Assembly: GCA_963726795.1 (NCBI GenBank) | Contig: CAVSDD010000006.1 | Span: 310,001-374,000, forward strand | Origin: Hyphomicrobium_A sp963726795 | Lineage (GTDB): Bacteria > Pseudomonadota > Alphaproteobacteria > Rhizobiales > Hyphomicrobiaceae | DNA length: 64,000 bases | Direction: 5' to 3' | Shown here: positions 1 to 8,159 of the stretch, one piece after another | How the letters are laid out: every line of letters starts with the position of its first letter | How positions within the stretch are numbered: position 1 is the first letter of the stretch | Position numbers and translations under genes: made by a program | The notes under the pieces: generated by a model | The model's input: only the letters and a program-made list of their open reading frames with translations | Told to the model about the DNA's origin: nothing | Database searches by the model: none

Positions 1-846
1 TCAGTAGTACATCCTCTTGGATTCCGGCACCTTGTTCACGACGAGGCGCACCAAGTTTGTGGATTGCAGGTGCCGGCCGCATTCTTCGATTTCCGGCACG
101 GTCGTCGAGCCGACAGCGGCGACAAGAAGCGTGCAGTCGATCTGCGGCAGGATGGCAATCACATCGTCGCTCACCAGCATCGGAGGCAGATCGAGGATGA
201 CGACATAGGGCCGGAAGTTTGTTCTCAGGTCTTGAATGAATGTGCGCATGGCGCGCGACGACATCCATTCCGCTGAAGCCGATGTCGCTTCGGTTGGCAG
301 CACCAGCACCGAATGGTTGCCCGCGCGAACCTGAAACATGGCTTCCGAAGGAGTGACGCGCCCCTCCAGCACATCCAGGAGGTTGACGCTCGATTTCACG
401 CCGAAGCGCGTAGCGAGCTGCGGCTTGCGAAAATCCATATCTACGAGGACGACCGCTCTTTCCGACTGCCTCGCGATGCTCAGCGCCAAATTTATCGATG
501 TCAGCGTCTTGCCGCATCCCTGGGTCGGCGAGGTGACACCCAGAAGATGCCAGGAATGCTGATCCATCGACTGCAGGACATGGGTTCGCAGGATGTCGTA
601 CGATTTGGCACGTGCGTCTCCGACGTCGTGCCCGACGATGCGCGCGCTTGCCAAGTGCGCGTCGTCGAGCGTGATCTCCGGAAACGTCGTTTGTGCCGCC
701 ACCCCGCCTTGCGCTGGTTGCGGCCGGTATCGCCCTGCTGCACCGGCCTGACCGTGCTCCGGGCCGGACCACAATAAGGGTGACGGATTTATCAATCGCG
801 ACGACGAGGTCGCGGAAGGTTCACGCGCAGCATCCGGCTTTGTCAT
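1..846 (-). CDS. CpsD/CapB-type tyrosine kinase for exopolysaccharide synthesis
   Basis: P-loop ATPase of the bacterial tyrosine kinase (BY-kinase) family that, with a Wzz-type membrane partner, controls polymerisation and export of exopolysaccharide from the cytoplasmic side of the membrane. In the 281-residue product a Walker A motif (TSPTQGCGKT, about residues 105-114), a Walker A' motif (LVDMDFR, 134-140) and a Walker B motif (VVILDLPP, 215-222) are visible. The protein ends in two tyrosines, a short version of the C-terminal tyrosine cluster that is autophosphorylated in this family. The reading frame runs further upstream, but the ATG at 846 lies 4 bases after the stop of the Wzz-like gene and is preferred. 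Known for the family: kinase activity and ring assembly with the co-polymerase. The assignment to exopolysaccharide rather than capsule is inference from the neighbours. Confidence 0.88.
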   Translation of the reverse strand: MTKPDAAREPSATSSSRLINPSPLLWSGPEHGQAGAAGRYRPQPAQGGVAAQTTFPEITLDDAHLASARIVGHDVGDARAKSYDILRTHVLQSMDQHSWHLLGVTSPTQGCGKTLTSINLALSIARQSERAVVLVDMDFRKPQLATRFGVKSSVNLLDVLEGRVTPSEAMFQVRAGNHSVLVLPTEATSASAEWMSSRAMRTFIQDLRTNFRPYVVILDLPPMLVSDDVIAILPQIDCTLLVAAVGSTTVPEIEECGRHLQSTNLVRLVVNKVPESKRMYY

Positions 847-850
847 GTCA

Positions 851-2158
851 CTACCCAAAAAGTCGCCCAACGAACGTGGCCCACAGCTGGTCGAGCGGGC
901 GCACGAAGAAATGCAGGCATGCCAAGCCGCCGACCAGCACGCTAACCAGCGTAACGGCGCCCAAAGCAATCCCGTACTTCTGTCTGCGAAGCTCGCGGTC
1001 TGTCACGATGTAGGGAATGCCTTGAACGAGTGAAGGTGCGGCGATGCCGTATACGTCGCGCACCCCCCGAATTGAGTTGTCCAACATTTCCATCATGGCG
1101 ACGCAGCCGATACCGGCCAGCGCTGCAAAGCCGATCACGAGCACGAGCAACTTGTGGCGATTTGGCTTGAACGGCTTTTGCGGCGAGACGGCTTGCTCGA
1201 GTACCTCGAGCCGCTCCGAGAATTGCGCCCGCTCGAGATTTTCTCCGAGCCGGGCAGCGGAAAGCTTCTCGGCCGCCAAATCCAATTGTTTTTGGGTATT
1301 TGCCCGCTGGTTCTGAAGCGCGTCAGCGCCAGTTTCAACTTCTGCGGTTTGCGCCGCAAGCTTCTCCAGAGCAGCCAGCTGTGTCTTCAGTCGAATGACA
1401 TCGGGATGCGTAGGAGAAAAAACCGATGCCTTCTCCTGAAGCTCCGCTGTGATCAACGCGACCTGCAAGGAGATTTTGTCCGGCGCCGTGTCCGCCGTGT
1501 GCTTGCGCTTGAAATCGGCGATTTGTGCGTCGATCCCGTCAAGGTTGCCCTGCAGCCGCTTCACTTCCTGGGCGAGGAACTTCGTCGTCTCCTGCGCCCT
1601 GTTGGCGCGGTTGCGAGCGTCCTCGGCAAGAACGAGCGTGATCAGCTCGTTGGCAACCTGCATGGCAACTTCAGGCTGCTCGTATTCGAAGCCGACTGTC
1701 AGGGCAATTGTGAGCCCGTCGCCGCGCCGTGCTTGATTCAATTCGAATGTCGAGAATCGCGCACGCTCGCGCATCAAGTCGAGGAGCTGCGTTGCCGACA
1801 GACTGTTGCGACGGCTGGCGAACACGTGGAACTTGTCGATGATCGCCAACAGGTTGTCGCGCACCATGATCCGCTGTTCGATCACCTGGATGCGCTCGTT
1901 GGCGGTCGCGGTAAGGGTCGGTCGCACAAGGTCGGTCGGAATCTGCTGCGATTCGACCAGGATCTTTCCCTCGGCGAGATACATCGGCGGCAGCAGCAGG
2001 ACGATCGGAATGCCCGCGGCCAAAACCAGAATGAACGGAATGACGAGGTACACCGCTCGCTTGCGCAAGATTGCGATGTAGCGCTGTAGATCGAGACCCT
2101 TCTCGGGGGCCTCGTAGGCGGCTCGCGCCGGCCCGCGTTGATTTTGTGCCATCAACAT
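851..2158 (-). CDS. Wzz/GNVR-type polysaccharide chain-length determinant (co-polymerase)
   Basis: Inner-membrane polysaccharide co-polymerase of 435 residues, partner of the kinase encoded directly downstream. Seen: a transmembrane segment at about 35-57 preceded by a Wzz-like segment, a long helical periplasmic region rich in Glu, Gln and Leu, a proline-rich stretch (SPQKPFKPNRHK) before a second transmembrane segment at about 337-357, and an extra hydrophobic segment at about 397-417 close to the C-terminus. The third membrane segment resembles EPS-type (GNVR-domain) members more than short O-antigen Wzz proteins. The ATG at 2158 is chosen because a GAAGGTGGG Shine-Dalgarno sequence ends 7 bases before it; GTG at 2170 and ATG at 2152 are the alternatives. 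It probably forms an operon with the kinase gene. Confidence 0.85.
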   Translation of the reverse strand: MLMAQNQRGPARAAYEAPEKGLDLQRYIAILRKRAVYLVIPFILVLAAGIPIVLLLPPMYLAEGKILVESQQIPTDLVRPTLTATANERIQVIEQRIMVRDNLLAIIDKFHVFASRRNSLSATQLLDLMRERARFSTFELNQARRGDGLTIALTVGFEYEQPEVAMQVANELITLVLAEDARNRANRAQETTKFLAQEVKRLQGNLDGIDAQIADFKRKHTADTAPDKISLQVALITAELQEKASVFSPTHPDVIRLKTQLAALEKLAAQTAEVETGADALQNQRANTQKQLDLAAEKLSAARLGENLERAQFSERLEVLEQAVSPQKPFKPNRHKLLVLVIGFAALAGIGCVAMMEMLDNSIRGVRDVYGIAAPSLVQGIPYIVTDRELRRQKYGIALGAVTLVSVLVGGLACLHFFVRPLDQLWATFVGRLFG

Positions 2159-2357
2159 AAGGCAACCCACCTTCGGAGTTGGCTCCGTACGCTCAACTCA
2201 CCTGTTTGCCCCTCGCCGAAGCTCAGGCCTTCACGGCAAGACGGCGATACACTTCGACTGCTTGCATTGATCAAGAGGGAGTCTGCCGACCCCCTCTTTG
2301 ATTGCTTGTTGGAATTCCGCGACTGGCAGCTAGCCCGCTGGCGGATCGAAACCAGAT

Positions 2358-2923
2358 CTAAGCCAACGGTGCAGCAGTGGTGCTGCGCCGACGCCGCCCA
2401 AGCAGACCCAAACCGCCAAGCGCCGAGCCGAACAGAAGCAGTGCGGGCGGGATGGGCGTGGTGGACATCGTGACGTTATAAGTTCCGCCGCTCGGCCAGG
2501 GCTGTGCCTGTAACCTTCAGGTGGTAGTACGCCAGCGGCGGCGAGAGCAAATGCCAGGGTGTTCGTCGGCGTGGCGGCACATGAGCGTCGGTCACCGTCA
2601 GCACGGAAGAGATTGCGCTCAGAGCAGCGATCCTTCAGCCAGACAACTGCAGATTTGCGATCGTCCGAATATTAGCTGGCGCCGAGACGCGTCACGGTGC
2701 CCAAGGGTGCCGACGCGAGTGAGAAATTGAAGTAGTCGATGGAGGAACCCGGAGTCGTGCAGAGTTGCCGCCGTATAGTAGTCGGTACCTGTCCGTAAGC
2801 GTCCGTGACGCCCGAGGTCGGGTTGATCTCTGCGTCGATGATGGTGAGGGCGTTCGCCGATCCCGCCATGACGACCATGCAGGCAGCCGCCTGCAACAAA
2901 AGCTTCGTTCCCCGCAAAAACAT
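2358..2923 (-). pseudogene. Degraded gene for a secreted VPLPA/PEP-CTERM-type surface protein
   Basis: The 5' part (2923 to 2672) encodes a signal peptide (MFLRGTKLLLQ... with cleavage near SANA) and the start of a beta-rich secreted domain, then meets TAA. Downstream on the same strand the match continues in other frames: LQLS and AISSVLTVTDAH in one, TNTLAFALAAAG in another, YYHLKVTGTAL in the first again. A third frame ends the gene with TPIPPALLLFGSALGGLG followed by LLGRRRR and a short tail to a TAG at 2358-2360. That tail is a proline motif, a hydrophobic helix and an arginine cluster, the layout of PEP-CTERM/VPLPA sorting signals. At least four frame changes in both directions are needed to read through, so unlike the single-base shifts elsewhere here this looks truly decayed. 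A GGAGGG ribosome site precedes the ATG at 2923. Confidence 0.7.
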
Positions 2924-3440
2924 GGTGCCCTCCAAAAGATTCGAATCTGCAGCGCCGCTACAACCAACTCGTAAGCGACGAACCTAGAGTATGTGCATCC
3001 CGCAGCAAGCTCCCGGCGTATCCTTGGGCAGAGACTCCTGTGGGCAAATTGTGCGTGTTGCCAGGAGTCAACATTTCGCCCGATTGCGGTCCGCCGCGCA
3101 TGCCTACTGAATCGCACATGAGCGCGGCGTGCCTTGCCGAAGACCTGCACGCGCCCCGCCATCTGAGCCGGCGCGAACGAGCGCATGCTTGATGCCGCGC
3201 ACGCTTCACCGATTCACGAGGGCAGTACAAGGCTGCGCCAACACCGGCACGGCGATGCATCGAATCGTGTGTCACGAAAACGTCTCGCAGGCTCCAATGC
3301 CGCGAGCAGCGCTGCTTCCAATTCGAGTTTTGCACAGCGGCCGCAAGTTTGTGGGGACGTTTCGCGATCGCGGTTGCGCAAATATGCACGGCGGTGTTGC
3401 TGGTACTGCGAATTCCGATTCTCGATCGCGGGGGAAAAAC
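2924..3440. other. Divergent intergenic region between two PEP-CTERM-type genes
   Basis: About 520 bases separate the start codons of two divergently oriented genes for sorting-tail surface proteins. It should hold both promoters. I see no convincing -35/-10 pair, no tRNA, no long inverted repeat and no coding segment with family resemblance; the open frames here have no ribosome sites and look like chance frames in G+C-rich DNA. Confidence 0.5.
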
Positions 3441-4116
3441 ATGAAGAAGCTCGCGGCACCTTTTGCGTTTGCGGCAATTCTTGCTGCCGGCATTGCTGAT
3501 CCAGTCGACACAGCGCACGCCGTCTCCGTCGTAAACGGCAGCTTCGAACTTGGTACGGACCCGGGCGGCTCGTTCTTGACCGTCAACGCCGGCGAGTCGA
3601 GCATCACCGGCTGGACGGTCGACAGCGGCAGCGTCGATTATATCGGCGGTTACTGGGCCGCTTCCGATGGCTTGCGAAGCATCGACATGAACGGTCTGAC
3701 AACCGGCTCCATCAGCCAGACGATCACGGGATTGACCATCGGCCAGCAGTACAGAGTGAGTTTTGATCTCGCGGGAAATACTGACTTTGGCCCGACCGTC
3801 AAGACTTCTCGGGGTGACGGCGAGCGCTGACTCCGCGACTTTCAACTTCGACATCACCGGCAAAAGTCGAACGGACATGGGGTGGATTCCGGTCTCGTTC
3901 TTGTTCACCGCCACCGGCGCCGATGCGCTACTCACCTTCGCAAGCTTGGTCACGACGGGTGGGAGCGAGCAAAATCCTGCCGCGTTCGGCCCGGCACTCG
4001 ACAACGTCTCCGTGAGCGAAACGCCATTGCCGGGGGCTCTTCCGCTGTTCGGTTCAGCATTAGGCGGCCTTGGTCTGTTGTCGCGATTTCGAAGGCGGCG
4101 TGGTGCGCGTGCTTAG
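3441..4116 (+). CDS. Choice-of-anchor C family protein with PEP-CTERM/VPLPA sorting tail (one frameshift)
   Basis: Secreted surface protein. Residues 1-29 are a signal peptide (MKKLAAPFAFAAILAAG...). The mature part carries hallmarks I associate with the choice-of-anchor C family: NGSFELGTDPGG near the start, GWTVDSGSVDYIGGYW, SIDMNGLTTG and GPALDNVSV near the end. The C-terminus is TPLPGALPLFGSALGGLG, a hydrophobic helix and an arginine cluster, which is a sorting signal for an exosortase-type transpeptidase. Reading it needs one correction: an extra base at about 3806-3807 (ACTTCTC where ACTCTC restores the frame); uncorrected, translation stops at 3830. The ATG at 3441 is chosen because it starts the signal peptide. 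Its place beside EPS genes fits the known link between exosortase substrates and exopolysaccharide. No exosortase is in the window. Confidence 0.72.
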
Positions 4117-4246
4117 CCGAGATACGACGGCCTCGACTTAACGTCACGTCGGAAGCCGACCGGCGGCGTGCCGCCGCGGCTCCAACTCTCCTGTTTTCAC
4201 GGCTGTATCGTTGCGTAACTCCGCCCCACATGCGAGCGAGGTTGCT

Positions 4247-5374
4247 TTGAAAATTCTCGTTACTGGCGCCGCGGGTTTCATCGGATCCGCCGTGTATCGT
4301 TGGCTCCTGGCCAATACCGACGCCCATATAATCATCCTCGACAAGCTGACATACGCGGCGACGCTCGATATCCGCGCCGCGCTTGCCAATCCACGCACCA
4401 ACGTGGAGCAGGTCGACATCTGCGATCGCGCCGAGGTGACACGCGTGCTTCGCGATCACCGGCCGGATTTCGTCATGCATCTGGCGGCGGAGAGCCATGT
4501 CGACCGCTCGATCGACGGCCCATCGACGTTCGTTCAGTCAAACGTCGTCGGAACCAACGTCCTGCTCGAAGCGGTTCGCGAGTATTGGCACAATCTGGCA
4601 GCCATCGAACGAGAAGCGTTCCGCTTCCATCACGTTTCGACCGACGAGGTCTATGGCAGTCTCGGAGCCGATGGCTCCTTTACCGAACAATCGGCATATG
4701 CGCCAAACTCGCCCTATGCGGCTTCCAAGGCGTCAAGCGATCATCTGGTCCGGGCCTGGCATCGCACGTTCGGCCTCCCAATCGTAATCAGCAATTGCTC
4801 GAACAACTACGGTCCCTTCCAATTTCCCGAGAAGCTGATCCCGCTGATTATCCTCAGCGCGGTCCAGGGGAAGCCATTGCCCGTGTACGGCACGGGCGAG
4901 AACGTCCGCGACTGGGTGCACGTGGACGACCACGCGGCGGCTTTGATGCAAATCCTGACCCGCGGGCGGGTGGGAGAAAGCTACAACGTCGGCGGCAACG
5001 CCGAGCGGACCAACATCGCCGTGGTGCGTGAGATATGTCGGATCCTCGACGAGGTGCTGCCCAACTCTGCGCATCGGCCGCATGAGAAGCTCATCACCTT
5101 CGTCAAAGATCGCCCCGGGCACGACCATCGCTACGCCGTCGACACCTCGAAGATTCGCGCCGAATTGGGCTGGCAGCCGCGCGAGGCTTTTGAAACTGGC
5201 CTGCGCAAGACCGTGGAGTGGTATCTCGCCAACCGGTCCTGGGTTCATGCCATTTCCAGTCAATTCAACGGCGAGCGCATCGGTCTACAGTCGGCAGAGC
5301 TGACACCTCCGAGATTGGTATCGAGCTTCCCGGCGCGTAGAGCCCCAGGTTTCGTGGCCGTCGAAAGCCGCTGA
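4247..5374 (+). CDS. rfbB: dTDP-glucose 4,6-dehydratase
   Basis: Converts dTDP-D-glucose to dTDP-4-keto-6-deoxy-D-glucose, the entry to L-rhamnose and other deoxysugars of surface polysaccharide. The product is an extended short-chain dehydrogenase with an N-terminal NAD-binding GAAGFIG (residues 7-13), the dehydratase motif STDEVYG (131-137, with the Asp-Glu pair), Tyr157-x3-Lys161 in YAASK, and the family signature NNYGPFQFPEKL. A TTG at 4247 is preferred as start because translation then begins directly with the Rossmann strand and GAGCGAGG lies 6 bases upstream; an in-frame TTG at 4211 would add a tail without resemblance to the family. The C-terminal 35 or so residues run past the usual end. 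rfbA, rfbC and rfbD are not in the window. Confidence 0.9.
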   Translation: MKILVTGAAGFIGSAVYRWLLANTDAHIIILDKLTYAATLDIRAALANPRTNVEQVDICDRAEVTRVLRDHRPDFVMHLAAESHVDRSIDGPSTFVQSNVVGTNVLLEAVREYWHNLAAIEREAFRFHHVSTDEVYGSLGADGSFTEQSAYAPNSPYAASKASSDHLVRAWHRTFGLPIVISNCSNNYGPFQFPEKLIPLIILSAVQGKPLPVYGTGENVRDWVHVDDHAAALMQILTRGRVGESYNVGGNAERTNIAVVREICRILDEVLPNSAHRPHEKLITFVKDRPGHDHRYAVDTSKIRAELGWQPREAFETGLRKTVEWYLANRSWVHAISSQFNGERIGLQSAELTPPRLVSSFPARRAPGFVAVESR

Positions 5375-5436
5375 CACGAATTGTGCGCCAAGATTCAACA
5401 TGAGGCCGCGCGCGGCGGTTTGCGTAGGAGACAAAA

Positions 5437-6024
5437 ATGCACAAACAGCAACTTCAGAGCGCGCGGGACTATTTCGACAACGTGACCACCGTTGCCTATC
5501 AGGAGTTCATGCAGTCCGAGGTGACCATCGCAGTCGTATCCGCGATGGCGGCCAGCCTTTTTCATCTTGCCGAGTGGATCTATGTCCACGACCGGTCCAA
5601 GATACAGGCGAAGTACGGCACTGACATTAGGTATGGCGGCGAGCTGTGGGACAGGGTCGTCATGCGCAAAATCGCCGACGCCGATCTGATCCGCGACCTG
5701 AGCAACACTGCCAAGCACGTGAACCTCAGCTTCCACGCTAACAGGCCCAGGATGGGTGACACCTCCGCGGCGACGCACCTTGCCGCCTACACGGTCATTT
5801 CGACCTCGCCGGTTTCCGCACACGGTGGACCTCTGGCGATTGAACCGGAAAAAGCAGGAGCCGGAATTCCGCTCGAGCCGATTGCAACGGCTGTGTTTGA
5901 GTTTTGGCGAGCGCTGATCGACGAGTTCTACCCGAAGGCTGCCGTGAAGGCCGCACCATCAGCAACTCGTACTCGCGTGAAGCCCCCGGTCGAAACGGCG
6001 CTTCCGCCCAAGATGCGTTTTTGA
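5437..6024 (+). CDS. Unknown cytosolic protein, possibly HEPN-like helical fold
   Basis: I do not recognise the family with confidence. The product has 195 residues, no signal peptide and no clear membrane segment, and is predicted largely helical up to about residue 165, with a basic proline-rich tail. The segment DLIRDLSNTAKHVNLS (about 86-101) recalls the R/N-x3-N-x2-KH motif of HEPN-type helical domains; HLAEWIYVHDRSK precedes it. That link is inference from motif shape only. A TAGGAGAC ribosome site lies 8 bases before the ATG. The gene stands alone between rfbB and a cold-shock gene and may be a recent arrival. Tests would be a profile search against HEPN families and a structure prediction. 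Confidence 0.6.
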   Translation: MHKQQLQSARDYFDNVTTVAYQEFMQSEVTIAVVSAMAASLFHLAEWIYVHDRSKIQAKYGTDIRYGGELWDRVVMRKIADADLIRDLSNTAKHVNLSFHANRPRMGDTSAATHLAAYTVISTSPVSAHGGPLAIEPEKAGAGIPLEPIATAVFEFWRALIDEFYPKAAVKAAPSATRTRVKPPVETALPPKMRF

Positions 6025-6507
6025 GTTCAGCACTCTCGAAACCGCGAGATCACCAAAGCGTGATGACAGGGCTCCGGCTACCAGCATCGCGGTCCGGCCG
6101 CGCGACTGCGCCGTCCTCACGAGCGAAAGCAAAACTTGGCTCGTGGCCCTGCTGCAGTGAGAGCTTCTGACATCCGCGGACGTGCCTGGTGCGCACCCTC
6201 CAGCATCGCCGAGAGTTAAAAAGCGCCGTCGTTGGCCTCGGAACGCTCTTGAGCCGTGGGCGTTACCGTGCGGCGTTACCACACAGACCCATACCTGACC
6301 CGTGGCCCGCAAGGTTGCACGGTCTTGGCTCAGGCTCTTGGTTAGATTAGAATTAAGAGTGGTCTCGCCGCCCCAGATGGGACGCCCGCGGGAACCCACT
6401 CATCCGGGGTCAGAAAGAATAGCGTGACAGCTTGGGCCCTGGTTTGATACTCCATCCCTCCCTACAGCATCGAAACTAAACACCTACACAACTAAGAGGA
6501 TATCTCC
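6025..6507. other. Long non-coding region upstream of the cold-shock gene
   Basis: 483 bases without a credible gene. A frame open on the minus strand lacks a ribosome site and family resemblance. The sequence can form several hairpins: TTGAGCC near 6250 with GGCTCAG near 6330, CCGTG with CACGG inside that span, and an interrupted stem from CCCC at about 6372 to GGGG at about 6409 that also pairs GATG with CATC. GCGTTACC occurs twice near 6248-6262. A structured leader or separate small RNA is possible, but I cannot assign a known RNA family. Confidence 0.4.
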
Positions 6508-6717
6508 GTGGCTCAGCAGGGGACCGTTAAGTGGTTCAATTCTCAAAAAGGCTTCGGCTTCATCCAGCCGGATGGCGGTGGCAACGATGTGTTCGTGCAC
6601 ATTAGCGCTGTCGAGCAGGCAGGACTAAGCGGCCTGAACGAAAATCAGAAGGTCTCCTTCGACACGGAGACGGGCCGCAACGGCAAAGTAGCGGCAGTGA
6701 ACTTGAAAGTGGTCTAA
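6508..6717 (+). CDS. Cold-shock protein (CspA family)
   Basis: Small single-domain nucleic-acid chaperone of 69 residues that binds single-stranded RNA and DNA and melts secondary structure. Both RNA-binding motifs are intact: RNP1 KGFGFI (about 14-19) and RNP2 VFVHIS (about 30-35), with the usual GTVKWFN start. A GTG start at 6508 follows AGAGGA by 8 bases. The upstream region is unusually long and potentially structured, which fits cold-shock genes whose leaders respond to temperature, though no transcript start is known here. Two hairpins follow the stop codon. Confidence 0.95.
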   Translation: MAQQGTVKWFNSQKGFGFIQPDGGGNDVFVHISAVEQAGLSGLNENQKVSFDTETGRNGKVAAVNLKVV

Positions 6718-6761
6718 GCGAAAGCTTGACCGTCCTAGACGTACCCCTCGGGTCGATCAAT

Positions 6762-6820
6762 CTTCGGGCCTAAGCTGTGCCCGAAGATTTGGTGGTTCTG
6801 TCGCGACCATTGCGGTCGCG
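6762..6820 (+). terminator. Tandem hairpins downstream of the cold-shock gene
   Basis: An 8-bp perfect stem CTTCGGGC/GCCCGAAG (6762-6769 with 6779-6786) is followed 15 bases later by a 7-bp stem CGCGACC/GGTCGCG (6802-6808 with 6814-6820). T-runs after them are short, so termination may be weak. They could also serve the convergent phosphatase gene. Confidence 0.55.
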
Positions 6821-6855
6821 GGTCCACATTTAATTTACGTGCAATATCGAATTGC

Positions 6856-7446
6856 TCAACTTGCCGAGGCGAAACGCTTTGGTTCGCCATGCCAGGGCTG
6901 CACGTCGTGACGCGCTTCCACGCCGAACGGAACGCACTCGATCGCGGGCCGGTGCGGACCCATCGCCTCAATTGCAGCCAGCATACGCCCCTGGCGCTGC
7001 AGAGCGCCATCGGCGAGCCGCACGAAGAGGCGGTTCGGTACCGCCGTTTCAGACGAGCGGCGCAGCGCGAGTGCGATGATCTCCTCGGGTGTCTGCGGGT
7101 TCAACGCGCACAGCGTGATGAAGGCCGCGGCGGTCGAGCGGCTCAAGCCCGCGAAGCAATGGATCAGCAGAGGTGCGCTCTGGTCCCAGCCCTGGACGAA
7201 CGCGAGCAGCTTCAGCACGTGCTCGGTCGCCGGCGTGGTCGAGCCGAACGCCGGCTCAGTGATGTCGTGCATGTCGAGCTTCAAATGATTGTGCCGCGCG
7301 ATCCCCGCCGGCGTCTTTGGAAACACGTCGCCGTTAATCGCGCTCACGAGGTAGCGCGCGCCGGTGCGCTCCACGACCTCGGGCAGGTGCCGCAATCCGC
7401 AAACGTGAACACTGGCCGCTTTAATGGGCATCGGTCTCGCTTTCAT
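6856..7446 (-). CDS. Dual-specificity/tyrosine phosphatase-like protein
   Basis: A 196-residue protein with the cysteine-phosphatase loop HCFAGLSRS (residues 96-104; Cys97 and Arg103 form the CX5R signature), preceded by Asp58 and Asp61 in LDMHDITEP where the general acid is expected. This places it with protein tyrosine/dual-specificity phosphatases; members of this type in Rhizobiales are small, cytosolic and of unknown substrate. No signal peptide is present. The ATG at 7446 is used; a second ATG at 7431 is possible. Convergent with the cold-shock gene. A role in reversing phosphorylation by the CpsD-type kinase nearby is only speculation, since the two are not in an operon. Confidence 0.75.
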   Translation of the reverse strand: MKARPMPIKAASVHVCGLRHLPEVVERTGARYLVSAINGDVFPKTPAGIARHNHLKLDMHDITEPAFGSTTPATEHVLKLLAFVQGWDQSAPLLIHCFAGLSRSTAAAFITLCALNPQTPEEIIALALRRSSETAVPNRLFVRLADGALQRQGRMLAAIEAMGPHRPAIECVPFGVEARHDVQPWHGEPKRFASAS

Positions 7447-7675
7447 AACTCGCTGGGTTACAGCGGTTAGTGACAGGCAAGAATGACGATTTCAAGAACG
7501 TGCTGAAATGGCCCGTCAAACTGATCTCACGTGGTAGGCGCGGTCGCAATGGCCACAAGATGGCGCGCAGCTGCGAGATAGAGGAATTTGACCTCATCGC
7601 ACTGCAATAGGGGAGGCTGCGCCACAGTGAGAACTGCGCATGCGACCACTCAATCGCGAGGGAAATGACCCACGG

Positions 7676-8041
7676 TCACGATGTCGTGCGCTGGGCTTCT
7701 TGCGCGAGCCGCGTCGTGTCCCACGGCCAATGACCGTTGATCTCGACGCTCAGCGACAGCGAGAGGAACGTGCGGATGATGACGATGCCGCCCAGCACCA
7801 GCATGCTCTGGACCGTCGGATCGATGACGACCGACTTGATGATGTCGCCGGCGATCAGCAGCTCGAGCCCGACGAGAATGCCGCGCCCCAGATTGGCGCG
7901 ATAATCTTTCAGCTGGCCAGCGTATCCTTGTTGCCATCCCTGGACGATGAACACCACCGTCGCGACGGCGACGCCCAACAGAATGACGGCGAAGCTTGCA
8001 GCTTCGAGGATCTGGCTGGCGAGGCGGGCGAGCTCCTGCAT
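7676..8041 (-). CDS. DUF1622 family membrane protein
   Basis: A 121-residue inner-membrane protein with hydrophobic segments near residues 10-33, 53-72 and 81-99. Its core matches the DUF1622 pattern: a GLELLIAGDIIKSVV stretch, a following LGGIVIIRTFLS helix and a closing VEINGHWPW. Function unknown. The ATG at 8041 is preferred because AGGAAG sits about 4-6 bases upstream; an ATG at 8056 has poor spacing. The longer open frame running to 8449 has no resemblance to the family. Divergent from the YdcF/SanA gene. Confidence 0.78.
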   Translation of the reverse strand: MQELARLASQILEAASFAVILLGVAVATVVFIVQGWQQGYAGQLKDYRANLGRGILVGLELLIAGDIIKSVVIDPTVQSMLVLGGIVIIRTFLSLSLSVEINGHWPWDTTRLAQEAQRTTS

Positions 8042-8159
8042 GCCGCTTCCTAGCATCGCTTCCGCATCATGCCGGAAGGTGCCGCGACCTATCCACACCT
8101 TGTTTTGCAGCGGTGCTATAGCGGAGCGGATTGCGCCCGGCTGAACGGAGAGACGTGTT

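Noticed and set aside
5959..6399. Minus-strand open frame of 146 codons between the unknown gene and the cold-shock gene
   Set aside because: No ribosome site, arginine/serine-rich low-complexity product, and it overlaps the 3' end of the real gene at 5437. Treated as non-coding.
6180..6420. A tRNA, tmRNA or 6S RNA gene upstream of the cold-shock gene
   Set aside because: Hairpins are present, but no T-loop, anticodon arm, tag frame or recognisable 6S bubble could be placed on either strand.
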